Below are positions 55,281-64,000 of a DNA stretch of 64,000 nt, piece by piece (the first letter of the stretch is position 1; every line of letters begins with the position of its first letter). Source of the DNA: Prochilodus magdalenae (taxonomy: Eukaryota; Chordata; Actinopteri; Characiformes; Prochilodontidae). The position numbers and the translations under genes are program-made. The notes below the pieces were generated by a model that ran no database searches, was not told where the DNA came from, and worked only from the letters and a program-made list of their open reading frames with translations. Location of the stretch: positions 255,501-319,500 of the forward strand of contig JAMWET010001278.1 in NCBI GenBank assembly GCA_024036415.1. The letters run 5' to 3'.

Positions 55281-55699
55281 TTCATGGAGGGCAGTAAAGG
55301 GAAACGAAAATGGAAACGAAGGAGCATGTTCATGTCCACCTCTTTGATCTCTCTTTCTTTCAACTACTTCACCCATTTAAAGAGTTGTGCTTCTCCCAAA
55401 GTATTGTCCGCTCTCTCGTTCTCTCTCTCCACAACTCTCCTTTGCTCTTTATCTTCTTTCCCTCTGTCTCTTTCTGTGCCCAGGTTTTTTTCCTGTTGGC
55501 ATGGCTCCTGTTTGTTTTCAGCCATTTTGGGGACTGGCAGTGCTCGTAACAAACTGCTTAAATGGCGTCCTTTCCCTCGCTCATTCTCTCCCTCTCTTTC
55601 ACTCTCCCTCCCTCCCTTGCTATCACCAGTCTTTGTGTATATGGAGTACAGAGAGTAGACTGTGCATGTGTGTTTGTTTGTGAAGAACAATAGTTCTCA

Positions 55700-56145
55700 A
55701 TATAAAGAAAGGGGGATTGGAATTAAAATGAGGATAGAAGAGGGGAGTGGGTAGGGGGGTAAGGGTGTAGTTGCTGGAATGAAGGGGGGAAGATGGAAAT
55801 GCAAAAAAGCAGAGAATCATGTGTCCGAGGCGAACTGTAGTGCGAGAGAGAAAAATCGGGAGAGGGAATGCGTGGCGAGCAGGCGAGAGAAGGAGAGAGG
55901 GAAGGAGAGGAGGAGGAGGAGGGGGGAGAGTCAGAGTGTGAGAGTCGTTCCTGCCCTCTGTCTCTACATAGTGCTGCCTGTGTGTGTGCGCGTCTCTCCC
56001 TGCCTGCGCTGTGCTCTCTCACTCGTGTGTGCGCGCGCACACACACACGGGCACACGCAGACAAGCACACACAGAACGAGGGAGGGAGAGAGAGAGAGAG
56101 AGAGAGAACACATCGCAGCAGAGATGCAGCAGGAGGTTTTCCGAG
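55700..56145 (+). other. zbtb4: Candidate 5' untranslated exon and promoter of zbtb4
   Basis: A GA-rich, then CpG- and GT-containing region ends in a strong donor CCGAG|GTACG at 56145. It is the best plus-strand donor upstream of the zbtb4 acceptor at 59895. It contains an ATG at 56124 (seven codons to the donor). If spliced directly to 59896, this ATG reads out of frame across the main start codon and stops at 59972. No transcript evidence is available; the 5' limit is a guess. Confidence 0.35.
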
Positions 56146-56343
56146 GTACGTTGTCTTGTTGTGTGCTTGCCTAACGGAGAAAGAAGGCGAGGGAGAGTCT
56201 CTTTTTCTCTTCTTCTGTTTTCTCATTCTTCTTTCTTCCTGCTTCATGGGTTTCTTCACCAGTATCATATTAATGTTGTTTTGGTTCTGCGTGGACATCA
56301 GAAATCAGAGTGTTGACGTGTTTGTGTGTATGTGAACGTGTAC

Positions 56344-56345
<2 letters not shown>

Positions 56346-56384
<39 letters not shown>
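56346..56384. repeat. (GT)n microsatellite
   Basis: About 19 uninterrupted TG units lie 200 bases downstream of the candidate zbtb4 first-exon donor. Confidence 0.95.
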
Positions 56385-56385
<1 letters not shown>

Positions 56386-58920
56386 TGCTAAACAAGGCCT
56401 GCCTCCCTTATCCTCTCCTCTTGTGGCTGAACCACGCAGTTCTTTTTCAGGGCCGATGAGTCGTTCAGATGTAACTGAAATGAAAAAGAAGTGTCATTTT
56501 TAAGATGTATGTTTTATTGAGAAAATGTTGCTTGGGACACTTTGGTTCAGGAACAAGTACACAACATGGAAATTAATGGAACTGTGCAAGTTGTCTTTGT
56601 AAGGTTGCAATTTGATAGACATAAGACACTAATAAAATATGTCTATCATGCTTGTTGCTTGATATTTTGTGGCAGTATGGCTACTTTAACCAACTGTTAT
56701 TGCTGTGTGGGGCTTGTTTAAAATGTTCATGATGACCTGGGGCCATATGGAGGGCTCACAGGCATCATTATGAAGGAGACAGCAGTTTGGCCCTTTCATT
56801 TCACAAAATGGTTTAATGGGACAAGAGTCCTTGTCATTGTTCAGACTTCTCTGTCTTATTTTCCAGGGTTGGGGGGTGTGGTGGGGGTAATATGACAAAA
56901 AATCTTACTACATCAATACTTTAAAACATCTTCATTATTTTTAAGTTTGACAAAAAGAGACTCAGTATATGCCAAAAAAGAACCAGTGGTGCCACATTTA
57001 AAATACTATTGAAATTATAAACATTTTATTGCACTGATCTATATCCAATGAACCAGGCCTAAGTGTCCTCTCTTTGTAATGAAACACGTGTTACAATATA
57101 CTCATAGGATACTTTGACAAAATGTATCACAATGATGATGAAACATAAATATTGCCCATTCCTAGGCTGTATTTTCATTTAGGTCCATGTATATTATGTT
57201 GGCCTCCATGCTACCACTGAAACGCAGTGACACTCTGTGTATTTGTGACTCCCTCCTCAGCCAGGTTAACCCTAAACTGCAGGTGGAACTGAATGTGGCC
57301 TTGAAGAAACAACTGTAGTTGTGCCACTGCTGTTACGGTTCCCTACTCTCTTTCTTTCAAGTTTCTCTCCCCTTTGAATTCATATCTTAACTCTACTATG
57401 GTAGCAGAATTATGGCAATTAATTGCTGGGCTGAAACCAAGCAGTCTGAGTTTGGTTATGTGCATTAGTATAGCTACCTAAGCAAGGCTCATCATGGCAA
57501 ATCAAAAAAGATATTTCACTTTCTACAGAGGAAAAGTGCTGTATAAACATGTCGTGATGCACTTTAAAGATGTGGATAAAGTGCAATACTGGAAATCACC
57601 ACAACCCCTTAACCCCTCCATACCTCTCTCCATATCTTTCACTCCCGCCCTCTTTCTATCCACCTCACATAGAACCGCTCTACTCCTTTCACCTCCCCTC
57701 CCCTTCCCTCTGGCTGGTTCAATCATGTTTTTTTGGCCGGGGGGTTGTGCAGAGTTCAGAATCTAGTGACAGCCCCCTTTCACAGTCCAGCTCAGCCTGG
57801 TCGGCCCTGTCACAGGGCACATGGAAACCAGTGGCCTTCATAGTTTACCCTTTTCCACAACACACGTCAGCCCGCTTTGATTCGCCCACTTACACTATCA
57901 AATGTGCAAAAAAAAAAAAAATGCGCCACATAAGCAGCTTCCTAATCAGCCTTGTCTTGTTGAACTAATACAGCATGTAGCATGTGTATGCATGAAGCAA
58001 GACAACTTCCTGTTCACAGCATTTACAATCCAATAGAGAACAAGTTCTCTGAAGAGGTACACTGCAAAGCTTTATAATGGCTATCCTTTATAAAGGATAA
58101 TGGCTTTGTAATATGTTTTACACAGGGAAAAAGGAAAGAGAAGAAAATGCTGGCCCTCCATGCCGTTTTATGGGGCACCATATTAGCATGTATAGGGTTA
58201 TATGCTTTGGGGTGGTACAGTCACCCAAACGTTTGTTACTCTAACTGTTTCAGGCAGTTGCATGCTGGGGTGTTCGGGGGGGGGGGTAAAGCCCCTGTCA
58301 CGCTTGGCCAGCCTCTTGAGCTAGGGACTGCTTGTTGAGAGGCCGTGTGTACGTCATGCACAAAGAGTGAAGAAGGGCGAGAAAGACAGGGGCAGATGTA
58401 TTTCCCCATTCATCGTATACTGTGAAATTTTGACCTGTGGAGCCCTTGTAAGCAATATCTGTTCAGAGCTGCCATACGCATCTATTAAAGCAGGTGCAGG
58501 ACAGGTCATTTCTTCCTCGATATTTCAAATCTATTTCAATTAGTTTGTGCAATAGAAAAACAACTTATTAGAAAGCATTTATTTCTAGCCTAGACACGCT
58601 TTGTATTTCCTCTCATGCACTTCCTGTATCTCTACATTATGTAACACCTTTAATTATGGCCTATTTCCTTTGCACACTCTTAGTGGCTGCATTTGTGGTG
58701 TGCCTGTGAAGCTACCTGTCAAGTGGCTTGTTTACAGGCAAACCTGCTCATATGTGCCAGCATTCTTGCAAATGCTCTAGGTGTGTGCAGGGCTGTGGGA
58801 GGGAGTATGTGCCTGTGTGTGCTCGTCCCTGTTAATGTTGTGTGTATGTACGTGTGTGTGTGTGCGTGCCTCTTTATATGTGTATTTGGTTGTTCCTGTC
58901 TCTGGCCCGGCTCTTTTTCG

Positions 58921-58926
<6 letters not shown>

Positions 58927-58990
<64 letters not shown>
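58927..58990. repeat. (CT)n microsatellite
   Basis: 32 uninterrupted CT units lie in the probable zbtb4 intron. Confidence 0.95.
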
Positions 58991-58999
<9 letters not shown>

Positions 59000-59050
59000 G
59001 TGCTGACCTAGTTTCAGTGTGTTCAGGGCTGCTTGTGGAATTTTACAGAG

Positions 59051-59074
59051 GCCTGCCTGCCTGCCTGCCTGCCT
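59051..59074. repeat. (GCCT)n tetranucleotide repeat
   Basis: Six tandem copies of GCCT lie about 60 bases after the CT microsatellite. Confidence 0.9.
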
Positions 59075-59911
59075 GGCTGAAACGCAGGCAGAAAACCATG
59101 ACTGGGAATTTTTCTTGTGTCGCATAATTACAACTACTTAAACTAAGTGTATTCTCTCTGAAAAGGGAAGATGAGCAGAAAAGCCTCATTGCAGATATTC
59201 AAAAAATACTATCTACCTAATTTTTGCTTGTATTATGAAACGTTCAAACAAATACACTGGGAAGGTAGAGGAAGAACAATCAAACCGTACAACACCAGCT
59301 CATCATCATGTTTATACATTCTTGTGCCGAAGTTTCATCATATGATGCCTGATGCATCTTCACAAAAACAACCATCTATTAATAAGGCCTTATCAATATT
59401 TCTAGTTATACAGGTCAAGGCTATTTTCACTCTTTGTGGAGTCTTCAGAGCATTCTGTTAGATAAAGGGAATGCTGTGACACACTGGGACTGATCCCCAA
59501 GATTCTTTCCAGTTTTGTCATGCTGAAGCTGGAAACAAGGATGCCTGAAATCACCCTTCACTCATTTGTCTGGAAGCCATTGCCAGGGAGAGATTTTAGA
59601 AATCAGATACATTTTTGTATATACACAACTGTTCAAAATGAATGATGAATGACTGAATGATTTGAATAATATAAAGCCAATTCGGTTGTAGTTTTCTAAC
59701 ATATTTTCAAATAAATAGAGCGGTAGATGAAAACGGTAGACCTGAGAGAAAACGAAAATGAGTAATGATAATAAATGCTTAATTTTTTAAATGTAAAGAC
59801 ATTTTACATAATTACATAATTGATATTATTATATGTATTTATGGTCATAAATTATGAGGCCTCCATTTAATTATTGTTGTTTTTTTCCCTTACAGGTTTA
59901 GGGGTGGGGTC

Positions 59912-62900
59912 ATGGTGTCCGAAATGGACGGCTGGAACCCCCTCCACACTAGTACTGCATTCTTGGAGCTAAATGAACACTGCCTGGCTGGTCCCGTTCC
60001 AATCTGTGAGAATCAGTTCCACATCCATATAAGAACCATCACCGTCTATATCTTCCAGTTCCATGAGTTGAGGTCCTCTTCACCTGACTCTCCTCCTTTT
60101 TTGTATGTCCACCAATCTTGTGCTTTAGTGGTGGACACAGTTCTAGCAGTTACTTCTCTATGTTCAGTGTTTCTGACACTGCTGAACTGCACCTACAACT
60201 CTTGCTTCCTTAGGAGTCTGCTTGAGGTGGACCAGAGTTTTAAAGTACCTATCAGGGGACCTGAGGACAAGAGTCAAATGAAACACCGAAATAAACAGAT
60301 GAGAGGAGACAGAATGGGCGAGGGGACAGATGAAGTCGATGGTGCCAAAACTACAAGAATATCTCTCAGTTTTCCCATCGGCGCTGGACTGCCTGGTTAT
60401 TCTGCACAAAAGCACTGTCCCTTGATTCACTCCTCCTCCTCTTCTGTAGCATATGACAGAGATGCTTCTGATGGCACTGCATGGAAGGAGGAAAGTGGCA
60501 GAGAGAAACACTCGTCCAAAGTATCAAAAATGGACTGTCTGCCCTGTTCTTCCTCCTCCACTGTCCCCATTGATTTGACCGCACCTGTCAATAAGAACTG
60601 CAAAACTTTGTCTTTTTCAGTGGCTGGTAGTGGTTCCCAATTTCCAGCATCATCTTTACATACATCTACCAAAATGGACTACTCAAGAGAGACTTCTGGA
60701 CCTGGTCTGCCTAATGAATACCCAGAACACTCAACAACTGAGACAGCACATATCTTATTCAACCTGAGTGCAAGAGCATTCCAAGGTCAAATGACAAAGG
60801 ACCTGGAAAGTTCAAAAGGAAAAAAACGAAAGGGTAACAGCTTACATGTTGAACTAAGTCTCCCTCTTCCCAGTATTAACCCACCATCATCATCGTCAAG
60901 TCCTCCTCCTCTTTCTCCATCTTCTGCCTCTCCCTTGACCCTCCCTTCTCCATCCTTCCATGACTCCTATCGGGCAGTGCCAAAACCAGAGCTGCTGTGT
61001 GGGGTGTGCCACCGTCTGTTCAGCACTGCCTCGTCCCTCACTGTCCACATGCGCCTCCATCGGGGGGGACGGGTTCTCAGCTGCCGCCACTGTGGCAAAG
61101 CCTTCATCCATAATAAAAGACTCCAGTCCCATGAGGCCACCTGTCGGCAAGCACTGCCAGCCTTCTCCATCCAACCCAAACAGGAACCTTTGGAAGAGGG
61201 GGAGTTGGAGAAAACAGGCGAAGTGGAGGAGCCAGAGCAGGATGAGCAAGAGAAGGGGCCTAAACGACCCATAAAGAAGGGACGGGGTCACCATGGACAT
61301 CATACTGGGGCACTGCCTCACAGTGATAGCCTAAGAGATGAGGATCACTTTGTGAAGGTTGTTGATGGACATATCATTTACTTCTGCTCAGTGTGTGAAC
61401 GCTCCTATATGACCTTGTCAAGTCTCAAACGACACTCCAACGTGCACTCGTGGCGTCGGAAGTACCCATGCCACTACTGTGACAAGGTTTTTGCTCTTGC
61501 AGAATACCGCACCAAACATGAGGTGTGGCACACTGGTGAAAGGAGATACCAGTGTATATTTTGCTGGGAGGCCTTTCCTACCTACTACAACCTCAAAACA
61601 CATCAGAAGGCTTTCCATGGCATTAGCCCTGGCCTTATTTCGAGTGAAAAGACGGCCAATGGGGGCTATAAGCAAAAGGTTAATGCCCTTAAACTCTACC
61701 GGCTACTGCCAATGCGCTCTCAGAAACGGCCGTATAAAACATATAGCCAGGCTTTGGCTGATGGACTACTCAAGCCTGACTCATCAGTTAATCTGCCTTT
61801 GCCTCTGGACTGCAGCCTCCCTCCAACTCTGGACACCGGTAAATTGGAGTCCTTCCTTAAAGATCTTCATCCACAAGAAATAAAGCCTGACCCTGACAAA
61901 TTCCTTACGAAGATGGGTAGAGAGCAAAGCAAGAAATTGGCCACACCCCACACAGACACGCCTGCAGAGGTGATTGAGAAAGAACGTTCAGATGAACGTG
62001 TATCTGGCAACAGTACTGGCAAAGCAAAATCTCTCAAGAGCTCAGAGGCAGCTGTTTCTTCCGTCATCACGTTTGGACATAGCAAACCCTCAGTCATCAT
62101 GCATAGCACAGCGCTCCCATCCTCTGTTATTGTTCAAAGAAATAAGATTCCCTCTGGGGTTGGAAAGAGTACCCCTGAGAACAATCAGGCAACAGCCAAG
62201 GCTTCACACAAGCTAATTAAAAAGCATAGTCCGAAAGAACACACACATGCTCATAGTAGGTGGGAAGCAGATACTCCAAATACAGAAGCCTCAAAAATCC
62301 AAACAACAGAAACACTGCACAAGGGCCGTAAAGCTCACAGCAAAAGTGAGTTAAGCAAGGCACTGCCCATATCTGTGGATTCAGAGGTCAAAGGGAGCGG
62401 GCCTCTGTGTCAGATTACTGTGCGTATAGGGGAGGAGGCTATTGTCAAACGGAGTATCTCCGAGACCGACCTCATGAGAGACAAAAGTCCATCTTTAAGT
62501 AAAGTCAAAAAGAGCAACCTCTTGCATGAAGAGCAGAGACAGCAGCGGCACACCCATCACCACCACCACAAGCACCATGGTCACCGCAGATCTAGCCAGG
62601 AAGGAAGGGAGGGGGAGCCCAAATGGAAAAACCCTAGACTGCCAGGCAAGGTGAGGAAGTATTTCTTCCGTCAGGAAGTCAGGGAGGATAGGAATGACCA
62701 TGATGGAGAGGACAACCTGTGGAGACCATACTATTCTTATAAGCCCAAGCGAAAGACCCTGCATATGCAGAAGGCAAAGAGCTGGCAACGCAAAATGCAC
62801 TACAAACGATCACTGAGGTTGATGAGGAGAGCAGAGAGGCTTATGAATCATGTAAACCAAGAAGTTGATGGTGAACAAGAAAAAGAAAAAGAACAAGAAA

Positions 62901-64000
62901 AAGAAGAAGCCAACGAGAAAGAGGAAGAAGTTAATCACCATAAGGAGATCAAAGACAACACACAATTAATTTCTGTTCCCTCTACAACTGAACAGAAGGA
63001 GGAAGAGAAGGGGGCTCCTGGAAAGCCCGATCCCCCCATCTCTTCAGCTTTATCACAGTCTACGCTGAATACTCAACATCCAGTTTCCACTAACATCAAA
63101 CAGCGTTGGTCTGGGGACCAGGCTTCTGAATGTGGGTCTTGTGGCCGCTGGTTTTCTAGCTCTAGAAAGCGAGACAAACATGAGCTGACACATCTATTTG
63201 AATTTGTGTGTCTGCTTTGCAGAGCTCCTTTCCCATCTCAGACCAAGTTAGAGGAGCACCAGAGAACCAATCATCCAAAAAACAAACCTCTGACTACCTC
63301 TGCTCCATGTAATACACAGTCACTGATAAAAGACAATGCGATGGAACTAGGAGAGGTGGGCGAAGTACTAAATAGAAGGTTATTGGAAAAGGGTAGTCCA
63401 GTTCGCTTGGGAAGAAGGCCTTTGACCAGATATACCTGCTCACAATGCGACAAAGTATGTAAGACAGCTGCTGCACTGAACTGCCACCTGAAACGGCATG
63501 AGCTAGGGAGTTCTACAGAGAATGTACAGCAAATGCAAGGTCATAATTCTGTGACTCCAGAGACAGACAAAGATCAAAGCAAAGACGAAGACATTACTGG
63601 AGAGTACGCACGGTCTATCCCTGTTATAAACTATCTCAAAAAAGATTCTCAGCAAACAGAGAACCAGATGGGTGAAGGCAATGTAGAGCACCAAAAAGTA
63701 GGTTCTTTTGACAAAACACACAGTCCACAGTTTTCATCCCCAGGTAGTCCCACACTGGAAAAGTCAAACATCATCTCCCCTAGTCTCCCCAGTGTGCTGG
63801 TAATGAATGGAGCAGAATGCTTGGACTTCCGAACCCCTGAGAAACGCAGCCTAGATGCACATGACCAGAAGACAAGAAGCCTTACGCCTACTGACAAACG
63901 AAGTCAAGTCTGTCAAATGCAGACAGCACCAAAGATTAGAACAGAGGCAGATCCAACTGCAACCATGGCATTACAATCAGTCAGATGTAGTGTTTTGGAA
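59912..64000 (+). CDS. zbtb4: Zinc finger and BTB domain-containing protein 4 (Kaiso family), 3' end outside window
   Basis: One open frame runs 1363 codons from the ATG at 59912 to the window edge; the exon begins at 59896 after a good acceptor. ZBTB4 is a nuclear repressor that binds methylated CpG and Kaiso-type sites. C2H2 fingers: residues 363-383 (C363, C366, H379, H383), a C2HC-type finger at 391-411, and the three-finger Kaiso block at about 490-569 (from CSVCERSYMTLSSLKRHSNV to CIFCWEAFPTYYNLKTH). Conserved ZBTB4 segments follow: LCQITVRIGEEAIVKRSISE (about 831-850) and LWRPYYSYKPKRK (about 936-948). Two more fingers lie near 1073-1120 and one at about 1174-1196 (CSQCDKVCKTAAALNCH). 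Residues about 9-115 align only weakly with a BTB fold: LELNEHCLAG is followed by PVPICENQFHIH, so the usual FCDVT core is absent. A His-rich run occurs near 880. Human ZBTB4 is 1013 residues, so this copy is longer. A second Met at codon 5 is an alternative start. Confidence 0.95.
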   Translation, partial: MVSEMDGWNPLHTSTAFLELNEHCLAGPVPICENQFHIHIRTITVYIFQFHELRSSSPDSPPFLYVHQSCALVVDTVLAVTSLCSVFLTLLNCTYNSCFLRSLLEVDQSFKVPIRGPEDKSQMKHRNKQMRGDRMGEGTDEVDGAKTTRISLSFPIGAGLPGYSAQKHCPLIHSSSSSVAYDRDASDGTAWKEESGREKHSSKVSKMDCLPCSSSSTVPIDLTAPVNKNCKTLSFSVAGSGSQFPASSLHTSTKMDYSRETSGPGLPNEYPEHSTTETAHILFNLSARAFQGQMTKDLESSKGKKRKGNSLHVELSLPLPSINPPSSSSSPPPLSPSSASPLTLPSPSFHDSYRAVPKPELLCGVCHRLFSTASSLTVHMRLHRGGRVLSCRHCGKAFIHNKRLQSHEATCRQALPAFSIQPKQEPLEEGELEKTGEVEEPEQDEQEKGPKRPIKKGRGHHGHHTGALPHSDSLRDEDHFVKVVDGHIIYFCSVCERSYMTLSSLKRHSNVHSWRRKYPCHYCDKVFALAEYRTKHEVWHTGERRYQCIFCWEAFPTYYNLKTHQKAFHGISPGLISSEKTANGGYKQKVNALKLYRLLPMRSQKRPYKTYSQALADGLLKPDSSVNLPLPLDCSLPPTLDTGKLESFLKDLHPQEIKPDPDKFLTKMGREQSKKLATPHTDTPAEVIEKERSDERVSGNSTGKAKSLKSSEAAVSSVITFGHSKPSVIMHSTALPSSVIVQRNKIPSGVGKSTPENNQATAKASHKLIKKHSPKEHTHAHSRWEADTPNTEASKIQTTETLHKGRKAHSKSELSKALPISVDSEVKGSGPLCQITVRIGEEAIVKRSISETDLMRDKSPSLSKVKKSNLLHEEQRQQRHTHHHHHKHHGHRRSSQEGREGEPKWKNPRLPGKVRKYFFRQEVREDRNDHDGEDNLWRPYYSYKPKRKTLHMQKAKSWQRKMHYKRSLRLMRRAERLMNHVNQEVDGEQEKEKEQEKEEANEKEEEVNHHKEIKDNTQLISVPSTTEQKEEEKGAPGKPDPPISSALSQSTLNTQHPVSTNIKQRWSGDQASECGSCGRWFSSSRKRDKHELTHLFEFVCLLCRAPFPSQTKLEEHQRTNHPKNKPLTTSAPCNTQSLIKDNAMELGEVGEVLNRRLLEKGSPVRLGRRPLTRYTCSQCDKVCKTAAALNCHLKRHELGSSTENVQQMQGHNSVTPETDKDQSKDEDITGEYARSIPVINYLKKDSQQTENQMGEGNVEHQKVGSFDKTHSPQFSSPGSPTLEKSNIISPSLPSVLVMNGAECLDFRTPEKRSLDAHDQKTRSLTPTDKRSQVCQMQTAPKIRTEADPTATMALQSVRCSVLE

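Larger units (their letters stand above)
56385..59895 (+). other. Probable intron upstream of the zbtb4 coding exon
   Basis: The region ends with a pyrimidine tract and acceptor CCCTTACAG at 59895. It holds a 16-bp palindrome ATCCTTTATAAAGGAT (58083-58098) and the repeats listed separately. No coding exon was found. Confidence 0.4.

Noticed and set aside
55723..56335. Overlapping 130-190-codon ORFs on both strands
   Set aside because: They come from GA/CT-rich low-complexity sequence and show Arg/Glu or Ser/Leu runs without any domain.

Overview
The window is vertebrate nuclear DNA, almost certainly from a teleost fish. The genes have many short coding exons with GT-AG introns, there are long dinucleotide microsatellites, and the interspersed repeats (Tc1/mariner, hAT, tRNA- or LINE-like pieces) are typical of bony fish. 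An otophysan such as a catfish or characin is possible, but the sequence alone does not settle it.

Four protein-coding genes can be reconstructed. From left to right: (1) an unrecognised gene on the minus strand, 32-6790, with ten coding exons in the window and a 3' end beyond the left edge; (2) capg, the three-domain gelsolin-family actin-capping protein, on the minus strand, coding 12389-21606 with a probable non-coding first exon near 28.5 kb; (3) polr2a, the largest subunit of RNA polymerase II, on the minus strand, 33510-44442, complete in 28 exons and 1966 codons including the heptad-repeat CTD; (4) zbtb4, a Kaiso-family zinc-finger factor, on the plus strand, in one long coding exon from 59912 that is still open at base 64000. 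polr2a and zbtb4 are divergently transcribed and about 15 kb apart; the two genes are also neighbours on human chromosome 17p13.1.

Between the genes lie decayed mobile elements: a Tc1-like element with a broken transposase (about 9.06-10.57 kb), directly abutted by an internally deleted Tc1-like element in the other orientation (about 10.58-11.30 kb); a hAT element of 2365 bp with a matching 8-bp target-site duplication and a frameshifted transposase (48561-50925); and several dispersed non-autonomous repeats. A perfect 31-bp inverted repeat with a 5-base loop sits just outside the hAT element.

The genes do not form a pathway: an actin regulator, the core transcription enzyme and a methyl-DNA-binding-type repressor are simply linked. 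I found no clearly new biological system. The most useful leads are the unrecognised gene with three consecutive micro-exons, the eroded BTB domain of zbtb4, the hairpin next to the hAT element, and a compact ETS/GATA/AP-1 motif cluster upstream of capg.
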